A DNA stretch of 64,000 nucleotides from Spongiibacter nanhainus (GTDB lineage: Bacteria > Pseudomonadota > Gammaproteobacteria > Pseudomonadales > Spongiibacteraceae). The position numbers and the translations under genes were made by a program. The stretch spans positions 833,001-897,000 of the forward strand of contig NZ_CP066167.1 of the NCBI RefSeq assembly GCF_016132545.1. The letters run 5' to 3'. How positions within the stretch are numbered: the stretch's first letter is position 1; each line of letters starts with the position of its first letter. The notes beneath the pieces were generated by a model. It had not been told where the DNA came from, ran no database searches, and saw only the letters and a program-made list of their open reading frames with translations. Below are positions 8,549 through 16,965 of this stretch, one piece after another.

Positions 8549-10339
8549 ATGCCAGACTACAAAGCTCCCCTTCGCGATATGCAGTTCGTTCTTCACGAGG
8601 TGTTTGAGGCCGAAGCCCTGTGGCAGGGCATGCCGGAAACCGCCGAGGTAAACCGCGAATTGGCCGATGCCATTCTTGATGAAAGTGCCAAAATTAACGA
8701 GAACTTGGTGGCGCCTTTGAGCCAGCCTGGCCACGAAGAGGGTGTCCACTGGGACGACGGTATCGTCACCACCCCCAAAGGCTATCCCGAGGCCTTTAAA
8801 CAGCTGGCTGAAGGCGGCTGGGGCGGCCTATCTGGACCGCTGGATTTCGGCGGCCAGAATATGCCCAAGATGTTGGTGTTGTTGTTTGAGGAAATGCTCT
8901 ATTCCTCCAACATTGCCATGGGTCTCTATTTGACGCTGACCTCGGGTGCCGCACTGGCCATTGACAGCCATGCGTCCGAGGAGCTCAAGGAAAAATACCT
9001 GCCTAATATGTACAGCGGTAAATGGGCGGGTGCGATGTGCCTGACCGAGGCCCACGCCGGTACCGATCTAGGGATGATCCGCACCAAGGCTGAGCCCAAC
9101 GCCGATGGCAGTTACGCCATCACTGGCACCAAAATCTTTATCACCGGCGGTGACCACGACCTGACCGAGAATATCATTCACCTAGTGTTGGCAAAGTTGC
9201 CGGATGCGCCTGCCGGTTCCAAAGGTATCTCGCTGTTCCTGGTGCCCAAGGTCAAGGTCAATGACGACGGCAGCCTCGGTGACAGCAATGGCGTCAGCTG
9301 CGGCAGCATCGAGCACAAGATGGGGATCAATGCCTCTGCGACCTGTGTGATGAACTTCGACGGCGCTGAAGGCTACCTGGTCGGCGACGTCAACAAAGGC
9401 CTGCAGGGCATGTTCACCATGATGAACTACGAGCGTCTGTCGGTGGGTATTCAGGGCCTTAGTGCCGCGCAAGCCGCGTACCAGTGGTCTTGTGAATACG
9501 CCCGTGAGCGCCTGCAAAGCCGTTCTCCCTCTGGTCCCCAAAACGAAAGTGGGCCCGCTGATCCCATTATCGTTCATCCCGATGTGCGGCGTATGCTGAT
9601 GACTCAAAAAGCCTTCGTCGAGGCGGGGCGGGCCTTTGCCGTTTATGTCGGCAAGCAGTTGGACGTTGCCAAGTTCGGTGAAGGCGAGGCCAAGCAGAAA
9701 GCGGCCGGTATGGTCGAGCTGCTCACTCCGGTGGCCAAGGCCTTCCTGACCGACAAAGGCCTGGAGGGCACGGTACTGGGCCAGCAGTGTTTTGGTGGTC
9801 ACGGTTATATCCGCGAGTGGGGCATGGAGCAGTTGGTGCGTGATGTGCGCATCGCGCAAATCTACGAAGGCACCAACGGCATTCAGGCAATGGACCTGAT
9901 GGGACGCAAGGTGGCTTCCAACGGTGGCAACTACGTTGCGACTCTTATTCAGGAGATGCGTGACTTTGCCGACAGCGCCGCAGGTGTCGACGGCATGGAT
10001 GAATTTCTGTCGCCGATGACGGGTGCGATTGATACTCTCGAGGCACTGACCGCATTCGTGCTTGAGGGAGCGCAGGGTGGCGACGCCAACCTGATCGGCG
10101 CCTCTGCCAACGACTATCTACATGTGTTGGGCTACACCCTCTACAGCTATATGTGGGCAATGCAGACCAAGGCGATTTTGAGTGGCAACAGCCAGCAAGG
10201 TGAAGATTTTGATAAAGCCAAGCTGCAGACTGCTCGCTACTTTATGCAGCGCCTGTTGCCGCAGATCGACGCACTGGAATCATCAGTGCGCAGCGGCAGT
10301 GAGCTGATGATGGAGATTGATGAGGCGGCCTTCGTCTAA
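8549..10339 (+). CDS. Acyl-CoA dehydrogenase, long form (second paralogue)
   Basis: 596-residue paralogue of the preceding gene with the same architecture: N-terminal MPDYKAPLRDMQFVL domain, CLTEAHAGTDLG, KIFITGGDHD, GGHGYIREWG and catalytic Glu in YEGTNGIQ, plus the C-terminal helical domain. The ATG at 8549 follows CGAGGTAAACTC, nearly the same leader as the first copy (CGAGGTAACTACC), supporting a tandem duplication that included the ribosome-binding site. An in-frame upstream extension is not supported. A strong terminator follows. Likely role: beta-oxidation dehydrogenase with a different chain length or branching preference. Confidence 0.93.
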   Translation: MPDYKAPLRDMQFVLHEVFEAEALWQGMPETAEVNRELADAILDESAKINENLVAPLSQPGHEEGVHWDDGIVTTPKGYPEAFKQLAEGGWGGLSGPLDFGGQNMPKMLVLLFEEMLYSSNIAMGLYLTLTSGAALAIDSHASEELKEKYLPNMYSGKWAGAMCLTEAHAGTDLGMIRTKAEPNADGSYAITGTKIFITGGDHDLTENIIHLVLAKLPDAPAGSKGISLFLVPKVKVNDDGSLGDSNGVSCGSIEHKMGINASATCVMNFDGAEGYLVGDVNKGLQGMFTMMNYERLSVGIQGLSAAQAAYQWSCEYARERLQSRSPSGPQNESGPADPIIVHPDVRRMLMTQKAFVEAGRAFAVYVGKQLDVAKFGEGEAKQKAAGMVELLTPVAKAFLTDKGLEGTVLGQQCFGGHGYIREWGMEQLVRDVRIAQIYEGTNGIQAMDLMGRKVASNGGNYVATLIQEMRDFADSAAGVDGMDEFLSPMTGAIDTLEALTAFVLEGAQGGDANLIGASANDYLHVLGYTLYSYMWAMQTKAILSGNSQQGEDFDKAKLQTARYFMQRLLPQIDALESSVRSGSELMMEIDEAAFV

Positions 10340-10385
10340 GCACGGCTAGCTCGGGCGCGTTGACGCGCTTTGGACGACCTGCGCT

Positions 10386-10420
10386 AAACCCGTTGCCGAT
10401 GTTTCGGTAACGGGTTTTTT
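10386..10420 (+). terminator. Rho-independent terminator
   Basis: AACCCGTTgCCGA pairs with TCGGtAACGGGTT around a small loop and is followed by six T. It ends the acyl-CoA dehydrogenase transcript. It may also work for the convergent hydrolase gene ending at 10442. Confidence 0.88.
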
Positions 10421-10441
10421 GTGGGCGTCGCTTGCTGCGTG

Positions 10442-11353
10442 TCAGGCTATATCCCGACCAGTGTGCTTGTCGAGAAAGTCGAGCTGAATCGCCAGAACCT
10501 GCTCTAAAAACTTGCCGGTATAGACCTGAAAATGATTGCAGGGTAGTTCATGGTATTCACCCTGGGGAATGTCCTCGGCCATTTTTTTCGCCGACTGCGC
10601 GGGGGTAATACTGTCGTGTTTGCCGGCGATAATTAGTGTCGGGACTTTAATGCGGGACGCGTGGTGATTGGGGCTGAACAGGGGCAGCTTGAGGAACACC
10701 CGCGATAACACCTTGTTCTGCCACTGGGAGTGTTCGGGGACAATGCTAAACCAGCCGTCCCAGCACTCTTCACTGCTCATCGTGGCGTAGTCCCCCGGCC
10801 TGCCAACAACTGGGCTGTAGTGTTGATACCCCACTATCGAGCCGATCGTATCCGCAAGGCCGGAAACCGTCATCCGCAACAGGTTTTTCAGCGGAATGTT
10901 TCGCGCTGTCGCGATGCCGTTGATATGGGGTACTTGCGCCATAACCGCGGCAACCGGCACGTCCTCGCTGGCCAATTGCAACACGTGACCACCACTGAAT
11001 GAGGAGCCCCACAGCACGATTCGGGTGGGATCAATGCCGTCTAGCTTACCGACGTGGGCAATGGCATTGCGCCAGTCCTGCTGATGGCGTTTGGGGTCGA
11101 CCCAGTGCCGGGGAGTACCGTCGCTGTCGCCAAAACAACGGTAGTCAAAGTAATAGGCGGCAAAGCCGTGCTCGACAAAGTGGCGGGCTATTTCGGGTAG
11201 CTGGAAACTGCGCTCGGCCGCAAAGCCGTGGGCCAGAATAACGATGGGGTTCGGGCCTGGATTATCCGGTCGCAGCAGCGTTCCCCGGCAGGTCTCTCCG
11301 TGACTTTGAAAGTCGCTAAGTTGGCTGGAATAGCCGGCGGTGTCTTTAGCCAT
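10442..11353 (-). CDS. Alpha/beta hydrolase
   Basis: 303-residue soluble serine hydrolase. The start chosen is the ATG at 11353 because AGGAGCG stands just before it; an upstream in-frame extension of 48 codons lacks family features. It has an oxyanion-type HGFAAERSF loop near residue 42, the nucleophile motif GSSFSGGH (Ser118), an acid in AGKHDSITP and a terminal His in CNHFQVY. Such proteins hydrolyse esters or thioesters, but the substrate is unknown. The divergent intergenic region to the next gene contains a pair of TGTCGC repeats shared with other promoters of the catabolic cluster, so it probably belongs to that regulon. Confidence 0.85.
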   Translation of the reverse strand: MAKDTAGYSSQLSDFQSHGETCRGTLLRPDNPGPNPIVILAHGFAAERSFQLPEIARHFVEHGFAAYYFDYRCFGDSDGTPRHWVDPKRHQQDWRNAIAHVGKLDGIDPTRIVLWGSSFSGGHVLQLASEDVPVAAVMAQVPHINGIATARNIPLKNLLRMTVSGLADTIGSIVGYQHYSPVVGRPGDYATMSSEECWDGWFSIVPEHSQWQNKVLSRVFLKLPLFSPNHHASRIKVPTLIIAGKHDSITPAQSAKKMAEDIPQGEYHELPCNHFQVYTGKFLEQVLAIQLDFLDKHTGRDIA

Positions 11354-11441
11354 TTTCGCTCCTGTGATTTTTTTTGGTATGGCGGCGAATACGTGCAAGA
11401 TTAACAGTAATTGCGGCGGTTCAATGCATAATGTGGCCCGT

Positions 11442-11478
11442 TGTCGCGGATCAACATAAAACTTGTCGCCTGCAATCA
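11442..11478 (+). promoter_or_regulatory. Putative AraC-type operator, TGTCGC family, paired half-sites
   Basis: TGTCGCGGATCAACA (11442-11456) and TGTCGCCTGCAATCA (11464-11478) start 22 bp apart. The first matches 12 of 15 bases of the element at 16966. The pair lies between the divergent hydrolase (start 11353) and the small membrane protein (start 11540). Half-sites beginning TGTCGC are known for AraC-family ArgR-type activators of Pseudomonas. The binding protein here is inferred to be one of the two AraC regulators. Confidence 0.55.
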
Positions 11479-11539
11479 TCATGGCGGCACGGGTCAACTC
11501 CTATTATTAAATTCACTCGAATAACAAGAGAATTGTGCT

Positions 11540-11956
11540 ATGCAAAATGAACAAACCTGGAAGAATTTTTTCCGCTTCGCTGCGTTATTTAATTTCGCTG
11601 CGGCGCTGGCGCTATTGTTCGCCTCTGAGTTGTTTTTCTCGCTTTTGATGATGCCCGACCGGTTGACGATTGAGGCCTTGCCCTGGATTCATCAGTTTGC
11701 GGTGTTGGTGGCGACCTTTGGGGTAGGCTACTGGGCGATCTCTCAGGACCCGGCTGGTAAGCGAGACATAATCTGGATGGGTTGTCTGGGTAAAACCCTG
11801 GTGTTTTTGATGGCGTGGTTCGACTTTTTCTTTAATGACCTACCTATCGGCTTCCCTTTGTTAGTCGTTGCCGATTTGGCCTTTGCCGGCGTGTATTTTG
11901 TCTTCTTGCGCAGCTTGGGGCGCGGCACTGCATATCGGCGGGAAGTGATTCGCTAG
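11540..11956 (+). CDS. Small multi-pass membrane protein of unknown function
   Basis: 138 residues with about four hydrophobic helices (roughly 12-35, 46-66, 78-97 and 103-123) and charged ends; no catalytic motif recognised. It is AT-richer in codon use at the start but otherwise like its neighbours. It is divergent from the alpha/beta hydrolase and preceded by the paired TGTCGC repeats, so it may be induced with the catabolic cluster. A role in membrane passage or sensing of the substrate is only a guess. Confidence 0.7.
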   Translation: MQNEQTWKNFFRFAALFNFAAALALLFASELFFSLLMMPDRLTIEALPWIHQFAVLVATFGVGYWAISQDPAGKRDIIWMGCLGKTLVFLMAWFDFFFNDLPIGFPLLVVADLAFAGVYFVFLRSLGRGTAYRREVIR

Positions 11957-12025
11957 GTGCTTGTTGCGGGATTGACGGCTTGGCCTAGTCAATCCCCAAA
12001 GGCGTGTCGTTCGATACGTCGATGG

Positions 12026-12085
12026 GTAGGGCAATGAGTAGGGCAATGAGTAGGGCAGAGAGTATGGCAGACAGTAGGGCAGAGA
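12026..12085 (+). repeat. Five tandem copies of a 12-bp repeat
   Basis: GTAGGGCAATGA, GTAGGGCAATGA, GTAGGGCAGAGA, GTATGGCAGACA and GTAGGGCAGAGA follow without gaps, with a degenerate sixth copy to 12097. The array is between two convergent genes and is not part of a convincing gene. The unit is a multiple of three, so short spurious frames run through it. Probably a slippage-prone minisatellite. Confidence 0.85.
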
Positions 12086-12102
12086 GTGAGCCGATGAGTT
12101 GA

Positions 12103-12127
12103 AAGCCGGCGGCAAAGCCGCCGGCTT
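12103..12127. terminator. Perfect GC-rich hairpin between convergent genes
   Basis: AAGCCGGCGGC and GCCGCCGGCTT pair perfectly around an AAA loop. There is no strong T run on either side, so it is a hairpin that could stop transcription from both the membrane-protein gene and the reductase-like gene ending at 12134. Confidence 0.6.
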
Positions 12128-12133
12128 ATACGG

Positions 12134-13249
12134 TTAGTCCGGCAGGTTGGTGTAACCGGTTTTGTGGAAGTGCTCCAGCAGCTCTCTGTGGCCGAATGCG
12201 CCGGTCGCTGATTGGAAGCCTGCGGCTTTCAAGTCGCCGTTCAGCAAACGGGATGCTGACTCTGCACAAATCTCACCGGTAAAGGTGTAGGGCGCGTTCA
12301 GTGACAGCGGGAATACCGTTGTGACCTGGCGACCCTGGCCAATACAGGTGATCACTGTGCGGTGAATGTCACGGCTGTCTTTGGGGGGCTCCGCCGGCGT
12401 CATTTCGTCACCGTAGTTGTTGGTCAGTTCTTCCTTCTGCTCCTGAGTCATTCCCTGAGACTCTTCATTAAAGCGGTGAACCAGACCCACCACAGCCTCG
12501 ATGATTTCATCGCCAAAGGCAGTGAGTACCTTAAGGTTGCGGACGCGGTCATCGTGCTCGTACCAAACCGGCTCACAGCCACCGCTCCACGGCAGAGCCA
12601 GTTGCGGCTGTGACAAATGTGGAACACAGATGGTGTAATGACGGTCGCCTTGCCATTCCACCATCTCGTTGTCCTTGATGTAGTACTGCGGGTTGTTCAC
12701 CATGCGCAGGAAGGATCTGGTCGAGGCCTGAGAAGGCAGGGCGTTGTTGATTTGGTAAGTGATGTCGAGGGTGTCGACGCCTTCGGTTTCCAGAACCACT
12801 TCGGCTGCCAGCGCGCCTGCTACCCACATATAACTGTTGGCCGGGCTCAGCAGCAGGTTCTTTTCCGCAAAGGCTTTGCCGTACTTGTCGCGGGCGACGA
12901 TTGTAAAGTCCTGTTCGCCGGTGGTGTCGAGGTAGTGGCAGTTGGTCTCCAGGCACGCTTCAATAACGGGCCAGGCAAGTTGCATGAATGGGCCGGCGAC
13001 GTTGATGACTACTTCCACTTTTTCAAACAGTGGCACGAGTTCTTCACGGGTATTAGCCGCTTGAACAATGGTGGCTTCGTTGCAGGGGCGGCCCAGACGT
13101 TCCTCTACAATTTTAAGCGACGATTCCAATTTTGCTTGGTTACGTCCGGAGAAGTAAAAGGGCATATTGCGTTCGGCTAGGCACTCGGCTACCAGCTTTC
13201 CGGTATAACCGCTGCCGCCATACACAACAATTTTTGGTGATTCTGACAT
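12134..13249 (-). CDS. Saccharopine dehydrogenase-like / trans-acting enoyl reductase-like NAD(P)-binding protein
   Basis: 371 residues from the ATG at 13249 (AGGAG eight bases before); a longer frame lacks a site. The N-terminus KIVVYGGSGYTGKLVAECL is a Rossmann NAD(P)-binding fold of the saccharopine-dehydrogenase-like type. It continues with FSGRNQAKL, VVINVAGPF and CHYLDTTGEQDF, typical of this family, which includes mycobacterial trans-acting enoyl reductases for lipid chains. It is divergent from AraC regulator 1 across a paired TGCGAA...GGACA element. It may reduce an intermediate of the pathway; substrate unknown. Confidence 0.82.
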   Translation of the reverse strand: MSESPKIVVYGGSGYTGKLVAECLAERNMPFYFSGRNQAKLESSLKIVEERLGRPCNEATIVQAANTREELVPLFEKVEVVINVAGPFMQLAWPVIEACLETNCHYLDTTGEQDFTIVARDKYGKAFAEKNLLLSPANSYMWVAGALAAEVVLETEGVDTLDITYQINNALPSQASTRSFLRMVNNPQYYIKDNEMVEWQGDRHYTICVPHLSQPQLALPWSGGCEPVWYEHDDRVRNLKVLTAFGDEIIEAVVGLVHRFNEESQGMTQEQKEELTNNYGDEMTPAEPPKDSRDIHRTVITCIGQGRQVTTVFPLSLNAPYTFTGEICAESASRLLNGDLKAAGFQSATGAFGHRELLEHFHKTGYTNLPD

Positions 13250-13361
13250 CGTGAACTCCTTAGAATTATGTTGTTGGCTCGCCGCGATATCCAGCGCACA
13301 AGGTCGACTGGCCAACGCGATTAAGCCGTTTTAAAGTAACGGAGCGTTAAAAATTAGCGAA

Positions 13362-13397
13362 TGCGAAATGTGGACACGGCCTTGCGAAAAGCGGACA
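13362..13397 (+). promoter_or_regulatory. Putative AraC-type operator, TGCGAA-GGACA family, paired half-sites
   Basis: TGCGAAATGTGGACA (13362-13376) and TGCGAAAAGCGGACA (13383-13397) are direct repeats 21 bp apart, two helical turns, as AraC-family proteins prefer. They lie between the reductase-like gene (start 13249) and AraC regulator 1 (start 13465). The second half-site is identical to the one at 16807. The flanking GCGAA is also shared. Confidence 0.62.
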
Positions 13398-13464
13398 GTG
13401 GTGCTATTTTTTTAAACGGTGTTTTCGTAGAGATAAAAAGAAGTATTCGGAGCGCTAGTTAACA

Positions 13465-14463
13465 ATGAAACCTCGCTATCACTCGGCTAAAACCATCCTC
13501 GCACCGCTCAATGCAATGCGCTCAAAAGGTATTTCGGTAGCGCAGGCTTTGACGGGAACCGGCCTGTCACTATCAATACTCAATCGGCCTGAACAGCATG
13601 TGCATCTCAGTCAAGAGCTGGTTTTTCTGCGCAACCTGCGCACAGTCAGTCGAGACCCGATGGTCGGTCTCAAGGTGGGCGCGTGTTATCCCTTGAGTTT
13701 GTTTGGCATATACGGCTACGCCTTAATGAGTGCGCAGAACGTGGGAGAAGCGCTGCGTTTGGCATATCAGTTCGTGGAGCTGAGTTTTGCCTTCTACGAC
13801 CATGAATTTACTGCTGAAGACGATGTGCTGGTAATGACCATGCAGGCGCAGGAGTATGCCGACGAGGATATTCCTATGCTGAACGAGCGCGAGGTCATGG
13901 CGACAATGATGATTTTGCGGGGGCTATTGGGGGATGATTTTTCGCCGCTTAAAGTACAGTTTTCCCATTCGCCTCAAGGGAAAAAATTGATTTATCGAGA
14001 GTTGCTAAATTGCGCGGTAGAGTTCGATTGCGACAGCAATAATATTCAGTTGCCCATGGCAGTGTTGGAGACGCCTCTGCTGCAGTGTGATAGCGACACT
14101 GCGGCTTTGTGTATTGATCGCTGTGAGCGATTGAAGGCGCGCCTGGATGAGGAAGTCAGCATTGTTGACGAGGTGCGGGAGCGCCTCTTACTGCGCCCCG
14201 GCTATTTTCCCAATATCGAATCCCTCGCTGCACAGCTCAATATTTCAGGGCGCACGCTGCGCCGACGTCTGGCAGAGCAAAATACCGGATATCAACAGAT
14301 TGTCGACCAGATCCGTTACGAACTGGCCAGGGAGTATTTAAGCGGTACTGATATCGGTATAGAACAAATTTCGGCGTTGCTGGGTTACAGCGATCCAGCG
14401 CATTTTTCCCACGCATTTCGCCGCTGGTCCGGCAGTTCGCCCTCGTGCTTCAGAGACCAATAG
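13465..14463 (+). CDS. AraC family transcriptional regulator 1 (Arabinose_bd N-terminal domain)
   Basis: 332 residues. Residues about 20-200 resemble the 'arabinose-binding' effector domain found in OruR/ArgR-like regulators. Residues about 235-330 hold two helix-turn-helix motifs: SLAAQLNISGRTLRRRLAEQ and ISALLGYSDPAHFSHAFRRW. Likely a ligand-responsive activator of the catabolic cluster. Its own promoter contains the paired 21-bp repeats, suggesting autoregulation. It ends inside the 3' end of the convergent second AraC gene (14-bp overlap). Confidence 0.9.
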   Translation: MKPRYHSAKTILAPLNAMRSKGISVAQALTGTGLSLSILNRPEQHVHLSQELVFLRNLRTVSRDPMVGLKVGACYPLSLFGIYGYALMSAQNVGEALRLAYQFVELSFAFYDHEFTAEDDVLVMTMQAQEYADEDIPMLNEREVMATMMILRGLLGDDFSPLKVQFSHSPQGKKLIYRELLNCAVEFDCDSNNIQLPMAVLETPLLQCDSDTAALCIDRCERLKARLDEEVSIVDEVRERLLLRPGYFPNIESLAAQLNISGRTLRRRLAEQNTGYQQIVDQIRYELAREYLSGTDIGIEQISALLGYSDPAHFSHAFRRWSGSSPSCFRDQ

Positions 14464-15487
14464 CCACCTTGTGACGAACCTCTGAAGGATTGTCGCCGGT
14501 CCAGCGTTTATAGGCGTGGCAAAAGCTGGAAGCGTCGGCATAACCCAGTCGCACCGCAATGTCCTCCAGTGTGAACTGGGTGCTCTGTAAATACTCGATG
14601 GCCAGGTTTTTACGGATGTCTTCGAGAATGTCCTTGTAACTGGTGTCTTCCTGTCTGAGCTTTCGCTGGACGGTACGGGGCGTCATGCCCAGATAGTCGG
14701 CAATGGTCTCCAGGGTAAAGATTTCCCGGGGTGACGACAGGATGTGATTGCGCACTATGTCTGAGAATGTGTAGTTTCTAGCCAGCTGTGCGCAGATTTT
14801 TTCGCACTCTTTGTCGTAAATACGGGACGTCTCCGGTTCGGACTGGGCCAGTGGCTCGTAGAGGGTGTCGGCGGCAAAGGTGTAGCGGTTTTCCTCGGCT
14901 TCAAAAATAACCGGGCATTGAAAATAGCGCTCATACTCCTCGGCGTAGCTGGGCTTCGGGTGTTTAAGACGAACCTCTTGAACGGGAATGTCCCGACCCA
15001 GGGCCTCTTTGAAAATGGTATGGGAGGCGACCAGTCCACGGTCAATCATGTACTGATGACTGCCGCCCAGATCCCGCAACTTGTCAAGACTGACGTGGGC
15101 CTTGCCGTCACGCACTGTGGTAATCCATTGCATGTAGGTCCAGGTCATCAGAATGTTCTTGTAGAGAACTGTCATGCCTCTTAGCAGGTCTGGGCTGGTC
15201 ATCACCGCCAGTCCAAGCAGCCCGTAAGCAGAGAGGTGGTAACGGCTACCTACCACTAAACCCAGGTCGGGGCGATCCAAGGCCAGTATGACTTGTTCCG
15301 TAAAGCCCAGCTCTTGATGGGGGGTAAGTTGATAGGTTGTGCTGCCGAGAGAGTCCGGCGGGATGTGGGCCTTCTCCAGCAGGGCTATCGGGTCAATATC
15401 GTGCTCTTTTAGGAGCGTAATCAACGGGTTAAGGCCATGGATCAGATGCCGTGCCGGTGGCGTATTTAAAGATGAGCGCAGCTCCAT
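14450..15487 (-). CDS. AraC family transcriptional regulator 2 (Arabinose_bd N-terminal domain)
   Basis: 345 residues, only distantly similar to regulator 1 but with the same layout: effector domain about 20-210, then helix-turn-helix motifs ETIADYLGMTPRTVQRKLRQE and IAVRLGYADASSFCHAYKRW near residues 258-330. It converges on regulator 1 with a 14-bp tail overlap (14450-14463). A TGTCGTAAATTAACA element stands 35 bp upstream of its ATG, in position for autoregulation. It is the natural candidate to bind the TGTCGC family, although the assignment of protein to motif is not proven. Confidence 0.9.
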   Translation of the reverse strand: MELRSSLNTPPARHLIHGLNPLITLLKEHDIDPIALLEKAHIPPDSLGSTTYQLTPHQELGFTEQVILALDRPDLGLVVGSRYHLSAYGLLGLAVMTSPDLLRGMTVLYKNILMTWTYMQWITTVRDGKAHVSLDKLRDLGGSHQYMIDRGLVASHTIFKEALGRDIPVQEVRLKHPKPSYAEEYERYFQCPVIFEAEENRYTFAADTLYEPLAQSEPETSRIYDKECEKICAQLARNYTFSDIVRNHILSSPREIFTLETIADYLGMTPRTVQRKLRQEDTSYKDILEDIRKNLAIEYLQSTQFTLEDIAVRLGYADASSFCHAYKRWTGDNPSEVRHKVAIGL

Positions 15488-15521
15488 GAATGACGTAACT
15501 CTTATTGGTGTTATTTATCGA

Positions 15522-15542
15522 TGTCGTAAATTAACAATCAAT
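15522..15542 (+). promoter_or_regulatory. TGTCGTAAATTAACA element upstream of AraC regulator 2
   Basis: This element and its downstream CAAT match the element at 16966-16986 at 18 of 21 positions. It is 35 bp upstream of the minus-strand start at 15487. A second half-site 22 bp further is poor. Likely an autoregulatory site. Confidence 0.5.
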
Positions 15543-15652
15543 GGTGGCGGTGTAAACGCTTTCCTGTCCGGAGGGCGGTCCGCTTTGTGACCGCCTTCTA
15601 GGATTTAAGCAATTCCGCCAGTCCTAGACGTACCCGCGGCAAAAATGGATCA

Positions 15653-15675
15653 GCCCGGCGGATATCCGGCCGGGC
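15653..15675 (-). terminator. Hairpin downstream of the NmrA-like gene
   Basis: GCCCGG (15653-15658) and CCGGGC (15670-15675) can pair. Read on the minus strand the hairpin is followed after a few bases by a run of T (ATTTTT), so it may end the transcript of the NmrA-like gene that stops at 15698. Confidence 0.45.
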
Positions 15676-15697
15676 GTCAAGCCGCTAGGGTGGGGAG

Positions 15698-16642
15698 TTA
15701 GACCAGTTGTTGCATCATTTCTGCCGCCGGCTCAATGATCTCGGCAATGGCTGTTTTTAACGGCGTGCCTTGAAATTCTGGCAGGTGTCTACCGTTCCAG
15801 TTTGCCCACAGTGGCATGCCCTCGGGGCATTCGGCGCCGGCGATGCCGATAGGTAGCAGTAGATCCCGAACAAAGCCCGGGCCGGACTCATCGCGCATTT
15901 TTTTCATTTCTTCTGCGTTCATATAGACGCGCTCGACCTTTCTTCCCAATACGGCTTCCCGCTCGGCCAATAACTCATTCCAGCTCATATAGGCAGTGGC
16001 GGCGACGGGGCACTGAGCGTTGCGGGATAGCGGATGGGCCAGGACGTGGGGGATGATGCGCCCGACATCTCGACCGCAAGACCAGGACACTTTCCGGTCG
16101 CCGTCTATCGGTACGACGACGGGCTCAACCATGTAATATTCGGGCCACAGACCTGCGGGAATGATGGTGTAGTCCATTCCAGAGAGTTCTATTACCCTGC
16201 GCAGGAAGGCCTTCTGTTTTGCCATGGTGCGATGCGGATGTGATGTTGGCCAGAATTGCTCCCATTCGTAGATATAGCCAAATTCCGAGGGGACAAAACG
16301 CTCTACACCCGCTTCCTTTGCGGCAAAGATAAGTGGGTACTGGGATTCCGTTGCCGATATCGGTACGCAGGAGACTAGGTAGTCTGTGCCCTGCAGTGCC
16401 GGTATGAGCTCGACGTGATCTGTGACATCAGCCTCGATGATTCTAACGCCGCGGGCAGTCCAGTCCTGCCATAGTTGTTGCTTTTCGGCATCCTCTTTGG
16501 AGACACCCGAGGACGATTTTTCAGTCTGCCCTGGTTTGCGTTTTAGCACCTGTACTTCAAAGTCGGGATGCTCGATACACTCGTTTACACAGGCTTGGCC
16601 GGCGGTGCCTGAGGCGGCGAACACGGTTATCGTCTTCTTCAT
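15698..16642 (-). CDS. NmrA-like / isoflavone reductase-type NAD(P)-binding protein
   Basis: 314 residues. The N-terminus KKTITVFAASGTAGQACVNECI is an atypical short-chain-type Rossmann fold (GxxGxxG). It is followed by VLKRKPG, the sheet DYLVSCVPI and EAGVERFVPSEFGY, characteristic of NmrA and aromatic alcohol or isoflavone reductases. The catalytic Lys region HRTMAKQKAFLRRVI matches the reductase subgroup. It is divergent from the acyl-CoA dehydrogenase operon, with two kinds of putative operators between. Reduction of a pathway intermediate or redox sensing are both possible. Confidence 0.82.
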   Translation of the reverse strand: MKKTITVFAASGTAGQACVNECIEHPDFEVQVLKRKPGQTEKSSSGVSKEDAEKQQLWQDWTARGVRIIEADVTDHVELIPALQGTDYLVSCVPISATESQYPLIFAAKEAGVERFVPSEFGYIYEWEQFWPTSHPHRTMAKQKAFLRRVIELSGMDYTIIPAGLWPEYYMVEPVVVPIDGDRKVSWSCGRDVGRIIPHVLAHPLSRNAQCPVAATAYMSWNELLAEREAVLGRKVERVYMNAEEMKKMRDESGPGFVRDLLLPIGIAGAECPEGMPLWANWNGRHLPEFQGTPLKTAIAEIIEPAAEMMQQLV

Positions 16643-16806
16643 AGCTTTCTCCAGTATCTTATTGCTTATTGTTCTGCGGGCGTATTTTGCGGAAGCCCCG
16701 CTACGTTATCGCGCCATTTAGTGCTGTGAAGATGTCCTAAATGACGCCGGATTGTATTGGCTTAAAGCGATGATTAGAAAATAGCGAAGTCGGCAAAAGG
16801 GGCGAA

Positions 16807-16842
16807 TGCGAAAAGCGGACACGTGCTTGCGAATTTTGGCCA
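16807..16842 (+). promoter_or_regulatory. Putative AraC-type operator, TGCGAA-GGACA family, second copy
   Basis: TGCGAAAAGCGGACA (16807-16821) and TGCGAATTTTGGCCA (16828-16842) start 21 bp apart, repeating the arrangement at 13362-13397. The preceding GCGAA is also conserved. It lies about 165 bp upstream of the NmrA-like start and about 240 bp upstream of the dehydrogenase start. No other copy was seen in the window by eye. Confidence 0.62.
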
Positions 16843-16965
16843 GTCGCTCTTGTTAAGGCAAACCGCTTCATTAATTACGGTGAGCTGGATCGCATACTCC
16901 CAACGTTAAACAGCGGCGGTGGCTTGGGGTTTTTGGCTTGTACGGGCGGTGCGTCCTGTTAGTGC

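Noticed and set aside
11354-11497. Longer start for the alpha/beta hydrolase
   Set aside because: The extension would cover the paired operator and lacks a Shine-Dalgarno; the ATG at 11353 has AGGAGCG.
12026-12097. CRISPR-like array
   Set aside because: Units are 12 bp and tandem without spacers; no cas genes. It is a minisatellite.
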